DNA from: Methylophilus aquaticus | GTDB taxonomy: Bacteria; Pseudomonadota; Gammaproteobacteria; Burkholderiales; Methylophilaceae | Direction of reading: 5' to 3' | Assembly (NCBI RefSeq): GCF_030769565.1 | Contig: NZ_JAVCAP010000007.1 | Location: forward strand, 1 to 56,304 | Length of the DNA stretch: 56,304 nt | Shown: positions 46,701-55,200 of the stretch, one piece after another | How the letters are laid out: every line of letters begins with the position of its first letter | How positions within the stretch are numbered: position 1 is the first letter of the stretch | Made by a program: the position numbers and the translations under genes | Notes under the pieces: model-generated | Database searches by the model: none | Told to the model about the DNA's origin: nothing | Seen by the model: the letters and a program-made list of their open reading frames with translations, nothing else

Positions 46701-47410
46701 ACAGTATTGTCGGGGCAGAAGCGCTTGTGCGCTGGCAACATCCTGAGCACGGCTTGATCATGCCAGGAGAGTTTATCCCGGTAGCCGAAAGCTCCGGTCA
46801 GATTGTGGAGATTGGCCAGTGGGTCATGCGTGCGGCCTGCCATCAATTATTACGCTGGGCACAGCACGCACAATACCAGCACCTTGTGCTTTCGGTGAAC
46901 GTCAGTCCCAAGCAATGTTTGCAACCCGATTTTGTCCCTCAGGTGCAAGCATTGGTGGCTGACACAGGCATAGACCCGGCTAAATTAAAGCTTGAGCTGA
47001 CAGAGAGTATGCTGGTGGACAATATAGAAGATATTATCGATAAAATGACAGCGCTCAAGCAGACCGGTGTCTGTTTCTCGCTGGATGACTTTGGGACTGG
47101 CTACTCTTCGCTGTCTTACCTGAAGCGCTTACCCTTCGACCAGCTTAAAATTGACCAGTCTTTTATCCGCGACATGCTACAGGGCAGTGATCACGAAAGT
47201 ATTGTGAAGGCCATTGTCTCGCTCGGTCAAAGTTTACGTCTTGAAGTGCTGGCAGAAGGGGTGGAAACCGAGGCACAGTTACACCGACTGAAATGGTTGG
47301 GCTGTCATACTTTCCAAGGCTATTATTTTACCAAACCGCTCCCTATCGAGCAGTTTGAGCCCTTTGTCGCGCACTCGATGCCAGGACGCTCTGCGCGTGA
47401 GGTAGGCTAG
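43715..47410 (+). CDS. Transmembrane c-di-GMP protein: NMT1-like sensor, PAS, GAF, PAS, GGDEF and EAL
   Basis: A signal peptide (about 1-26) precedes an NMT1/THI5-like substrate-binding domain (about 28-310): LQLKWRHQFQFAGYYAAQLNG, GVGDSDILLSRISG and VDVISAYAIDEP. One transmembrane helix follows at 328-348. The cytoplasmic part has a PAS domain (about 375-490), a GAF domain (about 505-650), a second PAS (about 655-785), a GGDEF domain with intact GGDEF (869-873) and RxxD I-site (860-863), and an EAL domain with EALVRW (1002-1007) and DDFGTGYSS (1124-1132). Both catalytic domains look active. The periplasmic domain resembles binding proteins for thiamine pyrimidines or nitrate/sulfonate-like ligands, so it probably senses a small solute. 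Confidence 0.9.
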   Translation: MNPKFCHYLLHLACIALGVVVSTVSATESISLQLKWRHQFQFAGYYAAQLNGYYKDEGLDVHIVEGHANKPPLQEVLTGHTQYGVGDSDILLSRISGKPVVALAAIFQHSPYVLLSLKEQNIAYPADLIGKRIMLSNDQGATQFSALLRKQHLDVANMTVVPHSWRLQDLIEGKVDVISAYAIDEPIHLEKMGYTPSMISYQTFGVDFYGDVLFTTDQELADHPARVEKFLRATKRGWMYALNHRKELGAQIATMPGVAQRGIDQQLLQKEASLMAPYVLTDVVTIGHMNEERWETIAQSYADLGIIPANYALDGFMYQGARKFPLKWLLAGSLALLVVLGLSVLWNIQIRRQVVHRTRALQNEVDRRTQAESLLKIAGSVAQIGGWSMDVRTELVSWSDEVAAIHEMPAGYSPTVDEGIALFVPEYRALIKNAVIQCLQDGTPYDLELEKMTATGRRIWVRTMGRAVRDADGNIVRLQGSFQDISARKQLEAIKQGHARIQAMMLANLPLSEVLNAAVQLIEAQLPDAICAAFMLDKDGQRLLHSASTQLPEDYLRAIDGITVDGRDAVGFEQRRLVVAHIRAHPLASHCQSAALAHGLQAYWMASIVSHSQHHLGMLAIYRREPYVPTAAEIEFVESYAQILGLAIERQHSDEQLDLMQSGISRLNDIFMITEAPLNEPMHQKVVFLNEAFYRITGKPLKDVMGLSPFEIFQGTKSQQEVLQNVEFALRNMQPVKADIITHNHQGDQIWLEMDALPLHDKSGWYTHWVVVMRDVTERKRADAHIRQLAYYDTMTGLPNRLLLQEKLAMHLDSAARTRSGVALLFVDIDNFKSLNDTHGHDVGDALLVEVAQRIVQSVRRTDTVSRLGGDEFVVVLDKLSKDPQQAAHKTAQVCEKILSAFKQPFNLAHYQHYTTSSIGVAMVDPHVATSVEEQLRRADLAMYQAKEAGRNTFRFFDASMETELRARVALEADLHQAIAHAQFLLHFQPQYDQHHSIVGAEALVRWQHPEHGLIMPGEFIPVAESSGQIVEIGQWVMRAACHQLLRWAQHAQYQHLVLSVNVSPKQCLQPDFVPQVQALVADTGIDPAKLKLELTESMLVDNIEDIIDKMTALKQTGVCFSLDDFGTGYSSLSYLKRLPFDQLKIDQSFIRDMLQGSDHESIVKAIVSLGQSLRLEVLAEGVETEAQLHRLKWLGCHTFQGYYFTKPLPIEQFEPFVAHSMPGRSAREVG

Positions 47411-47613
47411 TTTTCCATATCCTGCACCCGTGCAGTTTAATCTCCGCATAGCGGTGTCTGGACTTGCAGGGGAAAAGAAAATATAATTTAGCACATACAA
47501 TGTGTTGTATATGCATGTCATTTTCGATTGCGCATTTTTCTTCATCCGGGCTATGCATGCTGCACCCAGCATTGCCCACGTTTGACACCCCTGTTCCTAT
47601 TTTCTCATTGACG

Positions 47614-47651
47614 CACTTGACCATGCCATTGGCAGCGCAGCCAAGCAAGTG
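47614..47651 (+). promoter_or_regulatory. Nested hairpin in the leader of the SulP gene
   Basis: Outer arms CACTTG / CAAGTG enclose inner arms TTGGC / GCCAA. The structure lies 23 bp before the SulP ATG and close to its ribosome site TTGGAGAG. It could regulate translation, but no known element matches. Confidence 0.3.
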
Positions 47652-47674
47652 CCGCAACATTTTTTGGAGAGTTT

Positions 47675-49210
47675 ATGTTATCCATCCCCCAGCGATTGTC
47701 TCGATTGGAGGAGGTCAAGGTGAACCTGCTCAGCGGCTTGACCGTGGCTCTCGCCATGGTGCCGGAAGCCATTGCTTTTGCCTTGATTGCGCATGTTTCG
47801 CCACTCACCGGCTTGTACGCTGCCGTGATGGTTTCATTGATCACCTCTGCATTTGGCGGCCGCCCCGGCATGATTTCCGGTGCAACCGGTGCCCTGGCAG
47901 TGGTGATGGTGGCATTGGTCGTGCAGCATGGTGTGCAATATCTGTTTGCCACCGTGGTATTGATGGGCCTGCTGCAAATACTGTTTGCCGTAGCCAGGCT
48001 GGGCAAGTTTATCCGCATGGTGCCGCATCCGGTGATGCTGGGCTTTGTCAACGGTTTGGCCATTGTGATTTTTCTGGCGCAGTTTGGCCACTTTAAAACC
48101 ACCGCCCCGGATGGAACCGTGACCTGGATGACTGGCCCGCCGTTATACACCATGGTGGGCCTGATTGTGCTGACCATGGTCATTATTTACCTGCTGCCCA
48201 AGTTGACCAAAGCTATTCCATCGACCCTGGCTGCGATTATGGTGGTCACCTTCGGGGTGATTTATGGCGGGTTCGAGACCAAAACTGTGGGTGATCTAGG
48301 GTCTATTGCAGGCGGGCTACCAAGTTTTCATGTGCCAGACGTGCCATGGAATCTGCAAACGCTTACCATCATCTTCCCCTATGCGCTGATTCTGGCCGCC
48401 GTTGGCCTGATTGAAACCTTGCTGACCCTGAACCTTATTGATGAAATGACAGAAACGCGTGGCCGCCCAAACCGTGAGGCGATGGCACAAGGAGCCGCCA
48501 ATGTGGTCACCGCCTTGTTTGGCGGCATGGGCGGCTGTGCCATGATCGGCCAGAGCATGATCAATATCAATAATGGTGCGTTAAAACGGCTGTCAGGCAT
48601 TGCGACTGCATTGTTCCTGCTCTCTTTCATTCTGTTTGCTTCCAAATGGATCGAGATGATTCCCTTGGCTGCATTAATCGGCGTCATGTTTGTCGTGGCT
48701 GAAAAAACCTTTGAATGGGGCACGCTGAACCTGTTTGGCAAAGTGCCCAGGCAGGATGTGTTTGTCGGTTTGCTGGTAGGGGGCGTGACCATCGTGGCCG
48801 ATCTGGCGATTGCCGTGATAGCCGGGGTGATCGTGTCGGCACTGGTGTTTGCCTGGAATCACGCCAGGCAGATGACGGTGCAGGCGGAAACAGACGCTCG
48901 CGGCAAGAAAGTCTATACCCTGAATGGCACGCTGTTTTTTGCCTCGGTGGCCAACTTTCAGGCCTTGTTCAATATTGCTGAGGATCCCCAGCAAGTGGTG
49001 ATTGATTTTAAACAGGCCAGGGTAGTAGACCATTCTGCGCTGGTGGCTGTGGATAGTCTGGCGGCCAGATATCGGGCCGCAGGCAAGCAATTGCAGCTCA
49101 GGCACCTGAGTAAGGATTGTCAGGAGCTGCTGGAAAACGCAAAAGACATGATAGAAGTGAATCTGCTGGAAGACCCGAAATATCGGGTATCGGATGACAA
49201 ATTGGCTTAA
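47675..49210 (+). CDS. SulP-family anion transporter with STAS domain
   Basis: The 511-residue protein has the SulP membrane domain (NLLSGLTVALAMVPEAIAFALIAHVSPLTGLYAAVM, then MISGATGALAVVMVALV and the TETRGRPNREAMAQGAANV loop) with about 10-12 helices. A C-terminal STAS domain (about 400-495: LNGTLFFASVANFQALF, VVIDFKQARVVDHSALVAVD) follows. Substrates in the family are sulfate, bicarbonate or dicarboxylates; the sequence does not decide. GGAGAG precedes the ATG. Confidence 0.9.
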   Translation: MLSIPQRLSRLEEVKVNLLSGLTVALAMVPEAIAFALIAHVSPLTGLYAAVMVSLITSAFGGRPGMISGATGALAVVMVALVVQHGVQYLFATVVLMGLLQILFAVARLGKFIRMVPHPVMLGFVNGLAIVIFLAQFGHFKTTAPDGTVTWMTGPPLYTMVGLIVLTMVIIYLLPKLTKAIPSTLAAIMVVTFGVIYGGFETKTVGDLGSIAGGLPSFHVPDVPWNLQTLTIIFPYALILAAVGLIETLLTLNLIDEMTETRGRPNREAMAQGAANVVTALFGGMGGCAMIGQSMININNGALKRLSGIATALFLLSFILFASKWIEMIPLAALIGVMFVVAEKTFEWGTLNLFGKVPRQDVFVGLLVGGVTIVADLAIAVIAGVIVSALVFAWNHARQMTVQAETDARGKKVYTLNGTLFFASVANFQALFNIAEDPQQVVIDFKQARVVDHSALVAVDSLAARYRAAGKQLQLRHLSKDCQELLENAKDMIEVNLLEDPKYRVSDDKLA

Positions 49211-49247
49211 GGCGTGACCCGTGCCGTGCGCTCACGCAAGCTATATT

Positions 49248-49271
49248 AAAAGCCTCGGTCGGGGCTTTTTT
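49248..49271 (+). terminator. Terminator between SulP and arsC
   Basis: AAAAGCCTC and GGGGCTTTTTT make a short stem with a T run, 37 bp after the SulP stop codon. The A run also allows leftward use for the ars operon. Confidence 0.8.
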
Positions 49272-49304
49272 GATGCACGCAAAAACTGGCGCGGGGGTAT
49301 GCAC

Positions 49305-49790
49305 TTAAGCGTTAACAATCTCCTGCCCAATTTTGTCCATCGCTGCTTTTAAGGCGGTTTTGTCAGTCGCCAGTTGTGCCAGCGGCAGGGCCAGAAAAGC
49401 TTCAATACGCGCGCGTAAAATACGGTAAGCCGTGTAAAAAGCCGCTTCAATCTCCGCCTCTGTGCCAGTAGCATGTGCCGGGTCGTCCACGCCCCAGTGG
49501 GTGCGAATCACCGGCCCCAGATAGGCCGGGCAGGTTTCCCCCGCCGCGCTGCCACAGACTGTAATCACAATATCCGGCGTGACGGGCAAAGAATCCCACG
49601 ACTTGCTGAAGTAACCTTCGTTGGCAATCCCTTCTTTGGCCAGCAGGGCCAGTGAGCGCGGGTGCACATAGCCAGTCGGTTTGCTGCCCGCGCTCATGGC
49701 GCGCCAGCCTTGCGGGGCCAGGTGGTTAAAGGTGGCTTCGCCCAGAATAGAACGACAGGAGTTGCCGGTGCATAAAAATAAAATATTCAT
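49305..49790 (-). CDS. arsC: Arsenate reductase (LMW-phosphatase type, thioredoxin-linked)
   Basis: The enzyme reduces arsenate to arsenite. It begins with the phosphatase loop LCTGNSCRS (nucleophile Cys7 in C-x5-R) and has the two resolving cysteines in VCGSAAGETCP (Cys79, Cys87), as in thioredoxin-coupled ArsC. ATG 49790 is chosen because the family starts there; a longer frame opens at 49814. The product has 161 aa. It is the last gene of the leftward arsR-arsI-acr3-arsC operon. Confidence 0.93.
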   Translation of the reverse strand: MNILFLCTGNSCRSILGEATFNHLAPQGWRAMSAGSKPTGYVHPRSLALLAKEGIANEGYFSKSWDSLPVTPDIVITVCGSAAGETCPAYLGPVIRTHWGVDDPAHATGTEAEIEAAFYTAYRILRARIEAFLALPLAQLATDKTALKAAMDKIGQEIVNA

Positions 49791-49810
49791 TGGATGACTT
49801 TCTGCATCAA

Positions 49811-50869
49811 TCAAGCTTCATACCATGAGCGACTGCGGTTGACGATAGACACCACCGAGAGCATCACCGGCACTTCAATCAATACGCCCACCACCGTTGC
49901 CAGTGCGGCGCCGGAATGAAAACCAAACAGGGCAATGGCGGTGGCGACCGCCAGTTCAAAAAAATTGGAGGCACCAATCAAGGCAGAAGGCCCGGCCACA
50001 CAGTGGGCCACCTTGAGTTTCTTATTCAGCCAGTAAGCCAGCATCGCATTAAAATAAACCTGAATGGTGATCGGAACTGCCAGCAAGCCGATAATCACCG
50101 GCTGTTCTAAAATTTGCTCGCCCTGAAAAGCAAATAGCAGTACCAGAGTCAGCAACAAAGCCGAGAGCGAGAGCGGTTGCACCGTGTTAAGCAGCCTGTT
50201 CAGCGCCCCTTGTCCGCGCCGTAACAGTTGCTTGCGCAATAACTGGCTGATGATGACAGGCACCACAATAAACAGCATGACCGATAAAAACAGGGTGGCC
50301 CATGGCACCGTGATGCTTGATAAACCCAGTAGCAAAGCCACCAGTGGCGCAAAGGCAAACAGCATGATCACATCGTTAATCGCCACTTGCGACAAGGTGA
50401 ATTTTGGCTCGCCGCCACACAGCCCGCTCCACACAAATACCATGGCGGTGCATGGCGCCGCGGCCAGCAAAATCAGGCCTGCGATATAGCTGTCAATCTG
50501 CTCCGCAGGCAGCCAGTTGGCAAACAGGTGGCGTATGAAGAGCCATGCCAGCAAGGCCATGGAAAACGGTTTGACTACCCAGTTAATCAACAGCGTCACA
50601 CCGATGCCACGACTGTGGTCCAGTACTTCACGCATGGCGCTAAAATCAATTTTCAGCAGCATCGGGATAATCATCAGCCAGATCAGCACCGCCACTGGCA
50701 GGTTGACCTCGGCCACCTTGATGCCGCCTATCCATTGGAAGGCATCTGGAAACAGTTTGCCCAGTAAAACTCCCACCACGATGCAACCCAGCACCCACCA
50801 GGTCAGGTTGCGTTCAAACGTGCCGATGCCCGCGCTTGCAGGGCTTGCTTGTGTATTGGATGCGGTCAT
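49811..50869 (-). CDS. acr3: Arsenite efflux permease ACR3
   Basis: This ten-helix carrier extrudes arsenite from the cell. Characteristic segments are NLTWWVLGCIVVGVLLGKLFP, the conserved cysteine in APCTAMVFVWSGL, NDVIMLFAFAPLVALLLG and IGASNFFELAVATAIALFG. The 352-aa length is typical. No ArsA ATPase is present, so transport is likely driven by the ion gradient. The gene stands between arsI and arsC. Confidence 0.95.
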   Translation of the reverse strand: MTASNTQASPASAGIGTFERNLTWWVLGCIVVGVLLGKLFPDAFQWIGGIKVAEVNLPVAVLIWLMIIPMLLKIDFSAMREVLDHSRGIGVTLLINWVVKPFSMALLAWLFIRHLFANWLPAEQIDSYIAGLILLAAAPCTAMVFVWSGLCGGEPKFTLSQVAINDVIMLFAFAPLVALLLGLSSITVPWATLFLSVMLFIVVPVIISQLLRKQLLRRGQGALNRLLNTVQPLSLSALLLTLVLLFAFQGEQILEQPVIIGLLAVPITIQVYFNAMLAYWLNKKLKVAHCVAGPSALIGASNFFELAVATAIALFGFHSGAALATVVGVLIEVPVMLSVVSIVNRSRSWYEA

Positions 50870-50910
50870 TTTTAATCCCTAATAGAGTGGCGATGCAAAA
50901 GCTGCCGGTA

Positions 50911-51369
50911 TTACGGTTTGCTGCGCGCAATAAACGCCACCTTTTGTGGCGCTGGTGCACAACAAGCCTGACTGGCGTCGCTGCTGGTCTGGCTATCATT
51001 AAAAGTGGGGGCGCTTTCCAGCGTATGGTAGGTTTCCCACGCAATCCCCGAAGGATCCTGCACCCAGTGCTTGTCCGACTTTGCATAGCAGCACACTGTG
51101 CCTGCTTCAGTCAGTGTTGCCAGCTCCGCCTGATCGAGCCTGGCCTTGATCTCCGCCAGCTCTGCTTCCGACTCGGCCTGAATGCCGATATGGTCCATGC
51201 CGGGTACAGCGCCGCGCGCACTGATGGCAAAATTCACACGTGGATCATCCAGCATCCACTTTGCATAATCCGGCTTGGCCACGGTTGGTGGCGCACCAAA
51301 CAGCGTGGAATAAAAAGTGATACTTTGCGGCAAATCCGCCACCGCAATATGTAAGTGCATCCGTTTCAT
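50911..51369 (-). CDS. arsI: ArsI-type C-As lyase / CadI-family VOC protein
   Basis: The vicinal-oxygen-chelate fold is visible in MHLHIAVADLPQSITFYSTLFG, YAKWMLDDPRVNFAIS and DHIGIQAESEAEL. The adjacent cysteine pair in TVCCYAKSDKHWVQDPSG (Cys93-Cys94) corresponds to the trivalent organoarsenical-binding pair of ArsI, which cleaves the carbon-arsenic bond with Fe(II) and O2. A second pair (QACCAPAP) is near the C-terminus. The tight position between arsR and acr3 supports an arsenic role. Start may be M1 or M4. Confidence 0.85.
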   Translation of the reverse strand: MKRMHLHIAVADLPQSITFYSTLFGAPPTVAKPDYAKWMLDDPRVNFAISARGAVPGMDHIGIQAESEAELAEIKARLDQAELATLTEAGTVCCYAKSDKHWVQDPSGIAWETYHTLESAPTFNDSQTSSDASQACCAPAPQKVAFIARSKP

Positions 51370-51372
51370 GTG

Positions 51373-51705
51373 TTAGCCTTTCTGTGGGGGCGAGCAATAG
51401 CTATCCGGGCAACATGCGGTGTCTCCGGCACAACAGTTTTCTGTGAGGTAGGCCAGCAAGCCATTCATCGCGGCATAATCCGCCGAGTAATAAATAAAGC
51501 GGCTCTCCTGCCGCGCAGCAATCAAGCCCGCGTGGCTCAACTCTTTCAAATGAAATGACAGCGTACTGTTGGGGATATTGAGTGTTTCTGAAATGGCCCC
51601 TGCCGCCAGACCTGGCGTACCGGCTTGCACCAGCAACCTGAAAATATCCAGGCGCGCTTCCTGAGCGATGGCGCCGAGTTGTGCAACAGCTGTTTTTTTA
51701 TCCAT
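51373..51705 (-). CDS. arsR: ArsR-family arsenic-responsive repressor
   Basis: The 110-residue protein has the winged helix-turn-helix of ArsR/SmtB regulators (LDIFRLLVQAGTPGLAAGAISETLNIPNSTLSFHLKELSHAGLI). Its metalloid site is not the usual ELCVCDL; instead cysteine pairs cluster at the C-terminus (NCCAGDTACCPDSYC), as in ArsR types with C-terminal As(III) sites. It is the first gene of the operon and presumably represses it. No Shine-Dalgarno is evident before ATG 51705. Confidence 0.92.
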   Translation of the reverse strand: MDKKTAVAQLGAIAQEARLDIFRLLVQAGTPGLAAGAISETLNIPNSTLSFHLKELSHAGLIAARQESRFIYYSADYAAMNGLLAYLTENCCAGDTACCPDSYCSPPQKG

Positions 51706-51710
51706 GCACT

Positions 51711-51745
51711 ATATTTCCATAAATATAGAAATATTTCAAGCGCGC
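51711..51745 (-). promoter_or_regulatory. Promoter and likely ArsR operator of the ars operon
   Basis: On the minus strand TTGAAA (51740-51735) is followed after 17-18 nt by AAATAT/AATATA just before the arsR ATG. The inverted repeat ATATTTC / GAAATAT (51711-51717 and 51728-51734) overlaps this promoter, as expected for an autoregulated ArsR site. Confidence 0.5.
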
Positions 51746-51904
51746 TTGAGTTTCATACTAGCCTGATGAGGCTTGCAAGTTCTATTGGTTAGCATATTAC
51801 CCAAACAGCTAAGAAGTGCTAAGAATCCTGCAATTAATCATTATCAATGAAGTAAGATGCATTTTTCGCCACAATAAATTGAATAAGACTCTTCAGATAC
51901 CAAT

Positions 51905-52234
51905 ATGAAATTAACTGAACGTGACATCTGTACTAAATTCATCACGCCCGCCATTCAAAAAGCGGGTTGGGATATTCAAACCCAAGTCCGTGAAGAGGTG
52001 AGTTTTACCAAAGGCCGCATTATCGAGCGCGGCAAGTTACATAGTCGTGGCAAACGCAAACGTGCCGATTACATCCTCTATTACAAATCCAATATTCCTT
52101 TTCTGATAGCATCAATCCAAGAGCAACACTGCATCGTCGCCAAAGTCGATGCACTGATAGCGCTATGCGACCAACTCAAAAGCCGCGTTCAACAAACCAT
52201 TGCCGATGCTTTGGTGGCGCAGGCGGTGGCTTAG
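51905..52234 (+). pseudogene. In-frame HsdR-HsdS fusion relic of a type I restriction system
   Basis: Residues 1 to about 68 are the start of a type I restriction subunit of the EcoEI/EcoKI-like branch (MKLTERDICTKFITPAIQKA, GKLHSRGKRKRADYILYYKS, IPFLIA), ending just before the conserved EAK of the nuclease motif. Without a break in frame, residues from about 70 to 109 are the end of a specificity subunit HsdS (EQHCIVAKVDALIALCDQLK, ADALVAQAVA). A single deletion from within hsdR through hsdM to the end of hsdS, in a locus ordered R-M-S, would explain it. The product has neither nuclease, helicase nor DNA-recognition domain. It ends 3 bp before the RT-nitrilase gene. Confidence 0.8.
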
Positions 52235-52237
52235 ATT

Positions 52238-55200
52238 ATGAGTTTAGTCAACCCTAAATATAAACAGCTTAAGCCGACCTTGGATTATTTGTCTGACCCT
52301 GTTGTTTTAGCCCAAGCGTGGAAAAAAAGTCATAGCTACATTCGCTCGCATAATTGGTATGCAGATACGCTAGAGCTTGATGCCTCGACTTTTAACTTAG
52401 AAGAAAACATCCATAATTGGTCAGAAGAGTTAAAAAAGCAAACATACAAACCTTCTCCAATGCGTCTCGTACCAGCGCCAAAGGGAGATGTTTGGTCATT
52501 TAAAAAAATCAAAGGTCAATGGGAGTGGAAGCCCAATAAAGACATTGGCAGTGAGCCATTACGTCCTTTGGCGCATATAAACATTAAAGATCAGACCATT
52601 GCCACTGCAATTATGATGTGTGTCGCAGACGCGGTAGAGACAATCCAAGGTGCTACATCTGATAGAGATAATGTCAGTAGTTATGGGAATCGTTTATTTT
52701 GCAAATGGGACGATAAAAAAACAAAGGCAAATTTTGGATGGGGAAATAGCACAACATACAGCAAGTACTTTCAGGATTACGAGAGATTTTTAACTCGTTC
52801 AGCAAAATCTGCTAATTTAATAGATGAGTTGAATCAAATTTTTGAGGGCTCTCAACAGGTATATGAAGTTCAACTGGACATGTCTGCTTTTTATGACTCT
52901 ATCCATCGTGATGAATTGTTAAAGGAGCTAAGAGAATTAGTTGATGATTTTTATAAGTTGGCTAAAAGCGAAACAGATGCGTTCTGGAATGTAGTGAATG
53001 ACGCGTTTAATTGGCAATGGCATAAAACCGAATTTGTCTTGAATGATTGCTTAAAAGTACCCTTAAAAGATGAAGGTCTACCTCAGGGGTTGGTTGCGAG
53101 TGGTTTTTTTGCCAACGTTTACTTAATTAAGTTTGATAACGCCTGTAAAGCACTCAAGCGTTCTCATGGCCTAGATATTTCAATTCATGACTATTGTCGA
53201 TATGTTGATGACATTAGACTGATCATTTCAATTGATAAAGAAAAAATAGAAAGTGCTGAAGAGTTAATTAAAAAGAACCTTGTAAATGAACTGCAAGACT
53301 TACTACCCAAAGGGATTATATTAAATCCTGATAAAACGAAGATTATTAAATGGAACGGTGAAGAAGGCGAAACTGTAAAACAAATGGAAGGGATACAGTC
53401 TCTCGCTAGTGGTCCGATTGATATGGATTCATTAGAATTTGCAGAGAGTTCATTAGACAACCTTTTCACCCGTGCAGAGGCACCTCATCTAAATGAGGAC
53501 ATTGCTCAGCACCCCTTAGCGATTATCCACCAACCTAAATTAGAAGTGCGTGAAGACACCTTATTGAGGTTTGCAGCTAATCGTTGGACAAAGCTTTTTA
53601 AATCACGAAGAAAGCTAACAAACCAGAAAGAAATGTTGGCTTTAGATGCAGCTCAAGAAGCTGTTGCAAGAAGATTTGTTGCAAGTTGGTCAAGAAACCC
53701 TGCGCTCACTCTTTTATTAAAAAAAGGGCTCCAACTTTTTCCTAATAAAGAATTAGTTGAAACAGTTTGGACTTCATTAATAAACAAACTCAGTGATAAA
53801 ACGCCAATACGTGAAAGATACATTGCTTATTATTGTTTGGCAGAAATTTGCAGATTTTCAGCAACTGAATTAAAAAAAATCACTGACATTGACGTCCCAG
53901 ACTCAATTAAACTCGCTGAGTATTTTGATTGGTTAGAGAATGCAACAAGGTCTCTGTTAGAAACACACGCTACCCCTTGGTATTTAACTCAACAAGCTTG
54001 CCTTGTTCTTGTTGGGAAAGCATATTCTGTAAAATCAGAAAATGACTTAGTACTCAGCTACGTTTTGAAAATCTCAAATGGAGAGTTAGTTCATGGCGAT
54101 AGCAGTCAGGTATTACCTGCTGCCACTGTAGCTTGGCAGATAACGCAGTCAGAGAAGGTAATAGACTGTATAAAACATTGGCTCGCCACCCTTGATGAGC
54201 TACAAAAAAAACAATCATTAATCCTACTGCTAGAAAATGATTCAGAATTGTTTAATCGTCTTTATTTAGCAATTGATGATGATAGGAGGGTCATTTATAA
54301 CCAAATTAGAAGAAGTTATGGAATGGAAATTGTTCCATTACCACCTGACTTATCAATATGGAGTAGCGAAGCTAATCTCGCCTCTGTTATCAAGTCGCCA
54401 TCAAATCCTTTTATTCATGAAAACGCTCTGATTGCTCTTGCAAAGGCATCAATTGATGCAATAAAAATAAATCCTGATGTAAAGTTGTTACCGCATTTGC
54501 TCATGATTAAATGCGAAGATTGGTTTAGCGTACAGAATCCTCATAAGGTCAAACTCTCTTTATCCCATGTAAATGACGTCCACGACTTAATTGAGGATAC
54601 AAGGTATAAAAAACCAACATGGTTAAGCAATAATGTTGCATCGAATAAGCTTTATGAATTGGGTTGTCTGTTAAGGGCATGTGCTATTAGTGACTGCGAC
54701 TTTACTGCGCAAAAAGCACTCTTCCGTCAAAATCAGAGTGTTTATTATGGAATTAAGAGTTGCTGGTTTAAGCGCACCACAGGGATGATGCATTCACCAG
54801 AAGCTCTGGTTGGTGAAACAGCACCAATGTCTAGTTGGGTAACTGAGTTGTTATTTAATTTACTGCAATGGCCAGGTTTAGATATTGAAAACTGGGAGTA
54901 TGAATGGCCAACTGAAATTAATATCGACACCCTACTCAAGGGACTTTCATCCAGAGAAGATCACCAAAAGAGAATTTTTGGTGTGGCATCCGATACTGCC
55001 TTTTACATAGAAAGAATCAAAACAGTTTCGCCTCTTAATGGCAATTTAAGAGTGATAAATGTTCAAACATTGATGCCAACAAACGAGAGTTTAAAAGAGG
55101 ATTTTGAGCAAAATACTCCAGACATAAGAGTTGCGCACAGAAATCATTTATCTGATATTTGCAACATTATTCTAAAAAAGCTTAAGGCAACCGATGATGT

